Origin: Arcobacter sp.
GTDB taxonomy: Bacteria > Campylobacterota > Campylobacteria > Campylobacterales > Arcobacteraceae
Direction of reading: 5' to 3'
DNA: 57,196 nucleotides
Assembly (NCBI GenBank): GCA_002733685.1
Contig: NVWN01000013.1
Span: 11,744 to 68,939 of the forward strand
Below the pieces are notes generated by a model. That model searched no databases. It was given only the letters and a program-made list of their open reading frames with translations, and was not told the origin of the DNA. How positions within the stretch are numbered: position 1 is the first letter of the stretch; each line of letters starts with the position of its first letter. Position numbers and translations under genes: made by a program. This document shows, one piece after another, positions 49,905 to 57,196 of the stretch.

Positions 49905-50690
49905 ATGGCAGAAGAAGTAAAAGAAAAATTCGAATTATTGACTGAAATTGCTACAGACCTTTCTATGCAATTCGATGGCATTAATACTGATTGTCGGAGA
50001 AAAAAAGTTTCAACTCACTATCTAGCAAAGCTTGTTCATACTTGCTGGTCTCTTACTAAGCTACTACCTCTGTCAAAAGAAGACTTCTTGGACTTTCCAT
50101 CAATTGCGGCGGTGTGTAGAAATATTATTGAGCTAACAAATTTATGTTGGTACTACTGTATAGAAAATGTAAGTGAATTAGAATCTGAGTTTAGGTTTTT
50201 ACTATATGATTTTCATGACGTCACCGCATTAAATGCAATCTTTAACAAACTTTCTTTTGAATTAGACGAGCCTCAAAAATTGTATCAAGAAAAAGAAGGT
50301 TTAAAATCAGTTATTATGAAACATCAACAATTTGATATCCTAAGTGAAGAGGATAAAAAGCAAGTAAAAAAAGGTAGAAAAGCGACTTTACTAAACCATT
50401 TTCAAATAATTGAAAATCGAGGTATTAATGTCGATTATTTCCATGGCATATATAAACTAATGTCTACACATACTCATTCGACGGCAACTTCAGTAAATCT
50501 TGTTGTAAATTCGAGATTCAATACATCTGAAATGGATGAAGCCTTTTTAGATCTTACGATTGACTATACCTCTGGTTTTATCGCTGAAATGATCTTAGAA
50601 ATAGGGATTATGTGGAATATAGATTTCGCTAAAAGTGAATCCAAAAAATTTATCGAGTTTCATGCCAGTCAATTGTACTCAGACATATAA
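49905..50690 (+). CDS. DUF5677-like protein
   Basis: A 261-residue helical protein. Conserved-looking parts: FPSIAAVCRNIIELTNLCWY in the first half and YFHGIYKLMSTHTHSTATSV in the second, which resemble DUF5677 proteins (helical, often with R..H residues). Function is not known; relatives occur in defence and accessory islands. It stands alone with its own upstream region. Ribosome site AGGAAGC. Confidence 0.55.
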   Translation: MAEEVKEKFELLTEIATDLSMQFDGINTDCRRKKVSTHYLAKLVHTCWSLTKLLPLSKEDFLDFPSIAAVCRNIIELTNLCWYYCIENVSELESEFRFLLYDFHDVTALNAIFNKLSFELDEPQKLYQEKEGLKSVIMKHQQFDILSEEDKKQVKKGRKATLLNHFQIIENRGINVDYFHGIYKLMSTHTHSTATSVNLVVNSRFNTSEMDEAFLDLTIDYTSGFIAEMILEIGIMWNIDFAKSESKKFIEFHASQLYSDI

Positions 50691-50860
50691 TAAGCACAAT
50701 TATGCCCTATGCATGGATCTCTACTTTTAAGGTTTAAAAAATAGAAGAAATAACAAAACTTTATCAAATAAATGCCCTAGCAGTCATTTATTTGATAAAG
50801 TCAACTGTTCCAGAATCTCTAGATTTTGGAATACTATTTTCAGTAATACTTAAAAATGTT

Positions 50861-51037
50861 GAGAAAGTTCCACAAGGTACAGATTGTTGAATTTGTTGTT
50901 ATAACTCATTTTTGTAACAGTTTTTTACCATATTGCATCTCCCAATATATTTAACATTTTACAGGTTTATTGATGTTTAAATAAATAACATTTCAGGCTA
51001 TCTTATATATAATGTATGTTTAATAAATAGTTATACA
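50861..51037. repeat. Repeated upstream module, copy 2 (before the 51055 gene)
   Basis: Begins GAGAAAGTTCCACAAGGTAC, has ATAACTCATTTTTGTAAC and ends TATCTTATATATAATGTATG with TTTAATAAATAGTTA. Strongly similar to 45546-45744. It contains the likely TATAAT -10 element. Confidence 0.7.
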
Positions 51038-51054
51038 TTAATTGGAGTTTAGAT

Positions 51055-51612
51055 TTGGAAATAGTCTTAGGCATAGCCACAATACTTGGCGGAATAACAG
51101 CGGTTTGGTTTTTTATCGATAAATTTTTAGAGTCCAAACGACAACGAAAAGTAATTATGCCTACTAATACTAAAAATCATGTTGTGGTAAATAGACCAAG
51201 AAATACTTCTCAGGTGTTTGGTGCTACAGAGTCAGGTAGGCACCCATTTTTTATAAATGAGCCTCAAGATGATATTTCTTCTGCAATTAAACTTGCAGGA
51301 AAAAACGATAAAATGGTTTTTGTAGTTATTTATGATGATAACCACCCAACTAAAAGTAAGTTATTTTATTCTTTGGGTTGTTTTATGGATTATTTTACAA
51401 CCAAAAAATTGGTTGAAGATCATTTCATACCTGCAATCGTTAACTCTTCGAGTAAAATGGTTATACAATATATCCCTGAGGATGACCCTTTGGAAAATGC
51501 TAGATTAGTCCTGTTATTAAAATCAGGAGAGATTCTTCTATCGGAAGGTGTATATGCTAATCCCGATGAAGGCCTGAAACGTATTCGAAATGTAATCGCA
51601 CAAAATGTATAA
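51055..51612 (+). CDS. Membrane-anchored thioredoxin-fold-like protein
   Basis: A 185-residue protein with TTG start at 51055, 8 bases after GGAG. One N-terminal helix (IVLGIATILGGITAVWFFID) anchors it, followed by a linker and a domain (about 75-185) with KMVFVVIYDDNHPTKSKLFY, then helix FTTKKLVEDHFIPAIVN and strands ENARLVLLLKSGEILLSEGV, which is a thioredoxin-like layout. It lacks a CxxC motif, so redox activity is unlikely. Role unknown; occurs as a single cassette gene. Confidence 0.55.
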   Translation: MEIVLGIATILGGITAVWFFIDKFLESKRQRKVIMPTNTKNHVVVNRPRNTSQVFGATESGRHPFFINEPQDDISSAIKLAGKNDKMVFVVIYDDNHPTKSKLFYSLGCFMDYFTTKKLVEDHFIPAIVNSSSKMVIQYIPEDDPLENARLVLLLKSGEILLSEGVYANPDEGLKRIRNVIAQNV

Positions 51613-51683
51613 CAAGTTACTTAGAAACAGGTGGCTGTACTCGTTCCTTGCCATACTCGCCAGCCATTTAAATAAACATTAAT

Positions 51684-52784
51684 ATGAAAACTATTTATAC
51701 ACTCGATGCAAGAAGCTATGTAATGCTAGAAGTAACTCAAGAGTACTTTAATTTAGATTCAAAAACTATGTATACAGAAATAAATAAAATTTTTGATAAT
51801 TTTATAGATTTTCTAAAAAGTAAAGAAATTTCATATGAAAGTCTAAAAACCTGTTTAACTCCAAGTATAAAGAAAAATGAAATTGTTTTAGTTTTTGATA
51901 GAATGAAAATTGAAAGTAATTGGTATGGGAATAGTGTATTTGAAAAGATAATACCTATTTTTGAAAAAGATACAAGTCATAGTATTTTATGTGGTGACTA
52001 TGTTGGAGATAAGGATAGTCAAGATGTATTAGAACGCATTTTAGAAGAAAGTTTAGAAGTAACAAATATTTTCAATTATGAACATAGTAATCAATTTTAT
52101 ATGGTATATTTAAATAATGTATCTGAATTGATGATGAAAAAATTTAATGATGGTCTTAGAAATTATAATGCATATGTAGGTTTCATAAATTTAACATACA
52201 AATCTCATTTAAAAACATATTTAGCTTTAACATTAGCTCCAACAGTAATTAAATATAAAGAATATATTTTAAATATAGTAGAAGGATATGATCGATATGA
52301 AGGTGGTTATATCCCTGATGAAAATTTATACGGATATCCTTTTGAAAAATTTGGATTTAAATGTAAAGGTATCCCTGATGATTTTTATGGTCTATTCTTA
52401 TCTTATAAAATTGAAAGTGAAGTGATAAATAGTTTTGAAAATGATATAAAATACTCAATAAATTCTCTTACAGATAAAATAATTGATCTTAGAGATTGTA
52501 AAGTAATTATAGAAGATTCTAAATATACATATGTTCATAAAGAGAAAGAAAATCAATTAAAAAAAGCAGAAATATTAACACTAGATAAATTTAAATTAGA
52601 AAAAGCTATTAAGGAAAAAATATTTTCAAATTATATATATAATATGACTTACAATGGACATATTTTAAAATTTAATATAAGTATAGAATTTTTTGCAAAA
52701 AAAATGAAAAAACAAGTAAAAATATTAGTTTCATTAGAATATAACCCTAATTTAAAATCGCTAAGACTACTTACAATGTTTTAA
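51684..52784 (+). CDS. Hypothetical protein, 366 residues
   Basis: No family recognised. A soluble, highly Lys/Tyr/Asn-rich protein without signal peptide. It starts MKTIYTLDARSYVMLEVTQE, has a middle GYDRYEGGYIPDENLYGYPF and a long helical Lys-rich end. Alternating strands suggest an alpha/beta fold. The gap to the previous gene (71 bases) holds CAAGTTACTTAGAAACAGG and GTGGCTG...CAGCC, a hairpin-like sequence of higher GC. Confidence 0.5.
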   Translation: MKTIYTLDARSYVMLEVTQEYFNLDSKTMYTEINKIFDNFIDFLKSKEISYESLKTCLTPSIKKNEIVLVFDRMKIESNWYGNSVFEKIIPIFEKDTSHSILCGDYVGDKDSQDVLERILEESLEVTNIFNYEHSNQFYMVYLNNVSELMMKKFNDGLRNYNAYVGFINLTYKSHLKTYLALTLAPTVIKYKEYILNIVEGYDRYEGGYIPDENLYGYPFEKFGFKCKGIPDDFYGLFLSYKIESEVINSFENDIKYSINSLTDKIIDLRDCKVIIEDSKYTYVHKEKENQLKKAEILTLDKFKLEKAIKEKIFSNYIYNMTYNGHILKFNISIEFFAKKMKKQVKILVSLEYNPNLKSLRLLTMF

Positions 52785-53363
52785 TTGTTTTATCTTTATT
52801 TAGTCTAGTTAATCTAATCCTTTATTATTAAACAATCATCGACAGAATCAGTGTATTCATCTATCAACAAGAAATAGGACACAATATTCTGAGAAACTAC
52901 AATCAGCTTTTTGATAGCTCATTTAAATGTGCAATAATGTACAGGTTATTGAACTAATCTTCAGATGTAGAAATTTTATCATTTCTGTGTTCTAAAAAGC
53001 GTAGCCAGTCATATTAGTGGAATAGGATACTTAGTAAACCATTTAATAGCTTCCTTTTCAATTGTTTAATAACCTCATATTGAATAAATCTAATTGTTAG
53101 ATCTGCAAATAATCATTATGAGAAGCTGGAGAGTACTCTGTGTAATATTTATCTTGCTTTTGAGTCACTGTTTCAAAAAAGAGTTTTTCAGACATAGGAT
53201 TCCTAATAATTAATTTACTTTTAAAAAGAAAGTAAAGTACACATTTAAATAGACTTATTATATGTACTAACATTTCATAAGCCGTTGTCCACCTTTTGTC
53301 TATATTTTGAAATTCCTGATATACAAAATATAGTTAAAACTGACAGGCAAATATTGTAAAACA
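52785..53363. other. Gene-poor region before the large NTPase gene
   Basis: Non-coding apart from a short minus-strand frame (53097-53195). It has a partial match to the repeated upstream module (GTACAGGTTATTGAACTAAT near 52940). I see nothing else. Confidence 0.4.
53097..53195 (-). CDS. Short 32-residue frame
   Basis: ATG at 53195 with AGGAATCCT nearby reads MSEKLFFETVTQKQDKYYTE and ends YSPASHNDYLQI. It looks like the N-terminus of a larger protein, now truncated; it may be a remnant. Low confidence that it is expressed. Confidence 0.25.
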   Translation of the reverse strand: MSEKLFFETVTQKQDKYYTEYSPASHNDYLQI

Positions 53364-56300
53364 TTATGAACTATATCTTTTTGTATGTAAATCCATAACT
53401 AATGGATAAAGAGACAGTAAATCTACGCTTGCTAGTTGTAATTCATCACTCCAGATTTGTAGTTCACTTATATTTAATCTATCTTTATCATTAAAAAGAG
53501 AATCAGGATAGAGATGAGTCCAAAAACTACTTAATTCAGAAACTACATCAAGATAAATATCATTCTCATATTCTGGTTTTTTTTCAATATCTTCTTTTAA
53601 AACAGCTAATTTATTGATTATAACGTTAATCGAATCATTGATAATTATATTGATTTTTTTTACATAAGCAGTTAGTATTTTTTCACCATAATTTAAATTA
53701 TCCGGAAGATTTTGCAAGTCTTTGAGATTAGAAATATATAAAAGTAATTTAGACGTCAAATCAAATATTTCATTTATTTTATCTGTTCTAGAGGAAGAAA
53801 ACGGAGATAATTTTAATAAATCACATTCTTTCTTGGTTAATTTTTCTGGTATATGTTGAAGAGGATTAATTTCTTCTTCATTATTTGATAGCAAGAGATG
53901 ATTTGTTGGCATGGGAATGATAATATTATTGACAGTCCAAGTGTTTGTAGTTGGAATGAATAAAATTCTTTTCCAATACCATTCCAAAGTAGTTTTTGCA
54001 AATGGAGTTAAATTATGTATATATTTAATAGTCTTCGTTATAGCTTCAATACAAGCGTGCCATGATTGTAAAGCAGAATTATTTTCTATTTTAATCCAAA
54101 GGATAGAATTTTTTTCTACAAAAGAAAATCTTGTTTTTGTGTCATTTTTATTTAATAATACAAGTACCTCATTTAATAAGTTCTTTTTTCTATCTTCAAA
54201 TCGTTTGATTAATTCTTTTTGAGCTCTCTTTGTTTTGATGTCAGGATTGTGAACGAAAAAATACCATAATTGTCCAAGTCGTTCAATTGTTAACTTCTCT
54301 TGATTCTTTAAATTTTCGTTCAATTTATAATCAATTATTTCAGAAAAAATATCATCGAATTCTTTTTGTAAAATTGGAATACTGTTAATACTTTCTAGTA
54401 AGTTAATCCATGATAGAGGTAAATGATTAACTGGAAAATTTTGCATTTCAATTTTTTGAATTAAATTATTACGTTCTTTTGATGATAGTTTTCCGGCGAA
54501 AGCATTAATATCAAATACGGAAGCAGCTTGTGAAAAAAAATCTCCTAAATTTGATTTATAGTCTCTAAGTACTTTTTGAATTGGAGTATATCTTTTGATT
54601 GAAAGATTAATATTCTTGATTTCATTAGAACCTTTTTTGAAGATTGAATCTTCATCAAAAAATCCCCATTCATCAACTGCTGTGATTGGTAAAAGTATTT
54701 GATGTTTTAAAGTAGAATCTAATTCGTTCCATTTCTCTATGGCTCCTGATTTACGTAGTGGATCGATTGCTTGTTTATTCTGAAAATATTGTTCTAGTAG
54801 ACTTAAGGTTATTTTTAAATATTCTAAAATTTTCTGACGTAACATCATTACATCTTCAACGTAATCATTCCAAGTTTCTGGTCTAAAAAGATTATTAGTT
54901 ATTCTACGAAACATTGCATTTACTTCTACAAATTCTTTAGTATGAAGATTTTCAGCAGGAATATTTTTTACACTTTCATCATGATTAATCATTTCAGAAA
55001 ACAGATGTCCATATCCTTGAGATGATATAACTTTTTTTTCTGGAAATAATTTATGTAAGATGTCAATAACTGCCATTGTTTTAGCATGAACAATATTTTC
55101 CTCATCATCAAAATCTTTATTGTCTTGGTCTATGGTTAAATCAAAAGTTAAAAAATAAGCTTTAATATTTTCTTCTGTCTCTTCAACACCAATTATATTT
55201 TCTTTTTTACATAAATTTTCTAAAATAATTTTTCTATTTGAACTTTGCCATTTTGAAAATGATTTTGGATATAGAAGATATAACGATGTAGCAAAAAGAC
55301 TTGCTATTTTGATAGATTTTATTTTGGCATGTTCAAGTATATCTTTGTCTATTAAAGATATATCTTTGATAATGTTGCATTTCCAAAGCCATAACATTGT
55401 TTTAGATAAACAATGCCATTCTTCATCTATTTTTGGTGTAGGAAGCTGTTTTGGAAGTTCTTTCAAATATTGTATTAAATAGTTAAGTTTAAAATGATCT
55501 ATCCCTAGATGATTGTGTATCTCAATACATTTTAAGCGTCTTTCTTCTGGTACTGATGGTAAACTAATTAAATCTTTCCATGAATCATTACTTATATTAG
55601 CTATATCTGCTCCTAAAGTAAGAATAAAGTGTCCCTCATTAGTATTGAAAATATTTTTAATATAGTCTAAATTATTATCAATATATCCTCTGACTGAAAG
55701 CCAAATTAACGCCTGTACGATTTTTTCAATGGAAATCCAATTATTTGGATTAGATAATAAAACAGTAGAAAAAATTTCTTCTCTTTTATTGAAATGATTT
55801 ATAAATGAATGAAGTAAAATTATGCCAACATCTTCATCATGTATCAGTGGCCATACTATTTGAAACTGCTCTAACCAAGGGGCATAACCTTCATCAATTA
55901 ATATCTCTTCTAATATTACTGAACGCAGAGGATGATAGGCTTCAATCCATTGTTTTGAGTCATCAATTCTGAGGAAGTATTCGGATTCAAGTCTTTTAAA
56001 TAGCATTTCTGGAGTAATTTGAAAGTGCTGAATTGTCTTTTTAACATTTATTCTAGCACCAGATGCAGTTGCAACGGCTATACATCGTAATAAAGAGATA
56101 ATAGAATTGTTATTTTCATCTATTATTCTGTTGATTTGGGATTGTAAACGCTCTTTAAGTCTTCCACCTTGAGTAATCAGATACACAAATTCAAGTAAAG
56201 AACCTTTGTTGCCAAATGCATTCCATGCATCCATAAAACTAATATAATGTTGTATTGATTGTTTATCAAATAAATTTTTGAAAATTTCTTTAGCTTCTTC

Positions 56301-57196
56301 TTCATCAAATGTTAATTCAATATCATTAAATGAAAAGTCAACTCCGGTTATATAAGATTTTTTCCAGTCTTCTTCTCTAATAGTAATTAAAACTTTAATA
56401 TTTGAAGAGTTTGACAAAGATTGTACAAGTTCTTCCCAACCACTATCGTGCGGAGAAACATCCATATACACAAAAATTGGAGTATCTAAAACACTCGCAT
56501 GTTCTGAAATTGCAAAAGCACTTTCTAATGCATCAGTTCTATTCTCTGTTAACTTTATTTCAAAACACCATGATTCAGGATAAAACTCATGTACATATCT
56601 ATAAGCTAATGTACTTTTCCCCTGTCCTGAAGCACCATGAATAAAAAGTATATTTTGTTCAGAATGTAGCTTTCTCATTCTCGTGAGTTTACTTAAACGT
56701 TTGACATCAAGATTAAGCTGAATATGTGATGTTTTTGCTGATTCTCCTTGATAATATGAGATTGACAGTGAATCTTTTTGTTCATCACTAATCTCTAAAG
56801 ATTCTATAGGGTGTATAACTGAAAACCATTTTTTGTGATAAGTTTCTCTTCCTTTTAAAAATTTACCAATATTTATGATTTTATCTTTTAGTATATTTTG
56901 GGTAATCATTCCTTGTTCTTCAGAAAGGTCATAAATCCATTTAGTTAGTAAGTCAAATGCATGATCTTTACTTATTCCAAGTAATGAGTCTTTTAAAACA
57001 TCATCAATTTTTTGATATATATCTTTTTCTATTACTACTATTGTTTGCATTGAATTAAAAAGATTCTCTAGTTGATTTTTGTTGCATTTAAAATTTTCTT
57101 TACGTAATAGCTTATTAATAACATTTTGTCGTTCAACTCCATTATTATTACAAGCGTTTTCTAGTTCTATTCCTATAGGTCCAAATTTAACAATAT
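53364..57196 (-). CDS. Large P-loop NTPase, STAND-like (5' end outside window)
   Basis: The minus-strand frame has an ATG at 57050 (1228 residues from there), but it stays open to the window end (FGPIGIELENACNNNGVERQ), so the gene starts beyond 57196. The NTPase has Walker A ILFIHGASGQGKSTLA (about 139-146 from the ATG), Walker B TPIFVYMDVSP (about 198-208) and a sensor-like VLITIREEDW, then a helical winged domain and a 700-residue helical C-terminus. This matches the layout of STAND-type NTPases, used as sensors in defence and signalling. The precise class cannot be told from sequence alone. Confidence 0.65.
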   Translation of the reverse strand, partial: IVKFGPIGIELENACNNNGVERQNVINKLLRKENFKCNKNQLENLFNSMQTIVVIEKDIYQKIDDVLKDSLLGISKDHAFDLLTKWIYDLSEEQGMITQNILKDKIINIGKFLKGRETYHKKWFSVIHPIESLEISDEQKDSLSISYYQGESAKTSHIQLNLDVKRLSKLTRMRKLHSEQNILFIHGASGQGKSTLAYRYVHEFYPESWCFEIKLTENRTDALESAFAISEHASVLDTPIFVYMDVSPHDSGWEELVQSLSNSSNIKVLITIREEDWKKSYITGVDFSFNDIELTFDEEEAKEIFKNLFDKQSIQHYISFMDAWNAFGNKGSLLEFVYLITQGGRLKERLQSQINRIIDENNNSIISLLRCIAVATASGARINVKKTIQHFQITPEMLFKRLESEYFLRIDDSKQWIEAYHPLRSVILEEILIDEGYAPWLEQFQIVWPLIHDEDVGIILLHSFINHFNKREEIFSTVLLSNPNNWISIEKIVQALIWLSVRGYIDNNLDYIKNIFNTNEGHFILTLGADIANISNDSWKDLISLPSVPEERRLKCIEIHNHLGIDHFKLNYLIQYLKELPKQLPTPKIDEEWHCLSKTMLWLWKCNIIKDISLIDKDILEHAKIKSIKIASLFATSLYLLYPKSFSKWQSSNRKIILENLCKKENIIGVEETEENIKAYFLTFDLTIDQDNKDFDDEENIVHAKTMAVIDILHKLFPEKKVISSQGYGHLFSEMINHDESVKNIPAENLHTKEFVEVNAMFRRITNNLFRPETWNDYVEDVMMLRQKILEYLKITLSLLEQYFQNKQAIDPLRKSGAIEKWNELDSTLKHQILLPITAVDEWGFFDEDSIFKKGSNEIKNINLSIKRYTPIQKVLRDYKSNLGDFFSQAASVFDINAFAGKLSSKERNNLIQKIEMQNFPVNHLPLSWINLLESINSIPILQKEFDDIFSEIIDYKLNENLKNQEKLTIERLGQLWYFFVHNPDIKTKRAQKELIKRFEDRKKNLLNEVLVLLNKNDTKTRFSFVEKNSILWIKIENNSALQSWHACIEAITKTIKYIHNLTPFAKTTLEWYWKRILFIPTTNTWTVNNIIIPMPTNHLLLSNNEEEINPLQHIPEKLTKKECDLLKLSPFSSSRTDKINEIFDLTSKLLLYISNLKDLQNLPDNLNYGEKILTAYVKKINIIINDSINVIINKLAVLKEDIEKKPEYENDIYLDVVSELSSFWTHLYPDSLFNDKDRLNISELQIWSDELQLASVDLLSLYPLVMDLHTKRYSS

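Noticed and set aside
53911-54222. Plus-strand frame inside the large NTPase gene
   Set aside because: It lies wholly antisense to a long real gene and has no recognisable domain or start signal.
1-57196. tRNA or rRNA genes
   Set aside because: No cloverleaf-like GC-rich block with TTCRANNC-type signals or rRNA core sequence was noticed while reading; a covariance-model search was not possible.

Overview
The window is about 57 kb of very AT-rich DNA. Gene content suggests a large plasmid, or a plasmid-derived contig, from a Campylobacterota host, most likely an Arcobacter relative. I infer this from base composition, Lys/Ile/Asn-rich proteins and family types; no rRNA or tRNA gene is visible to confirm it. 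Plasmid character comes from parA-parB (34784-37083), an iteron-type origin with a DnaA box (37250-38030), a Rep_3-type initiator with its own DnaB-like helicase (38231-40472) and a remnant of an F-type traN (5717-6184).

Layout. 1-4491: an operon of a SPOR-domain protein (cut by the window start), a degenerate GGDEF/EAL LapD-like receptor, a lipoprotein and a Sel1-repeat protein, probably linked to surface adhesion. 4525-5716: a decayed IS256-family element next to the traN fragment. 6313-11533: an AAA ATPase, two genes of unknown function, a tyrosine recombinase and a possible cysteine-peptidase-like protein. 11915-27384: a 15.5-kb Tn3-family mercury-resistance transposon flanked by a 6-bp direct repeat (TATATT). 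Its two ends share a 271-bp inverted duplication of the tnpA 3' end plus terminal repeat, and its insertion split a small gene whose halves lie on either side.

The transposon cargo holds merA, merF, MerT-type transporters (one intact with a fused HMA domain, one frameshifted, one stand-alone), MerP-like HMA proteins, two predicted outer-membrane beta-barrels, an SO_0444-type permease, a CopZ-N-like metallochaperone and two ArsR-type regulators with a CVC motif, in place of a classical MerR. Several cargo genes carry a frameshift or stop (the barrel gene at 12612, merT at 15207, ynfA at 16222, a secreted protein at 22458).

27550-32526: accessory genes of mostly unknown function. The co-directional set 28235-30896 (unknown protein, DUF2806-like protein, PD-(D/E)XK-like nuclease, 3-methyladenine-DNA-glycosylase-like protein) is the best candidate here for an undescribed, possibly anti-phage, system. 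32527-40472: backbone with a Cro-like regulator, palindromic operators, partition, origin and replication genes. 40500-45760: IS debris, an AraC regulator with DUF2798 and lipocalin-like genes, and a long gene-poor stretch.

45762-52784: a series of single genes with their own upstream regions (GIY-YIG, HEPN plus zinc ribbon, DUF5677-like, thioredoxin-like, unknown), interrupted by an IS21-family element and linked by repeated upstream modules and GC-rich palindromic repeats, resembling mobile cassettes. 53364 to the window end: a very large P-loop NTPase on the minus strand, cut by the window edge, probably a STAND-like signalling or defence ATPase.
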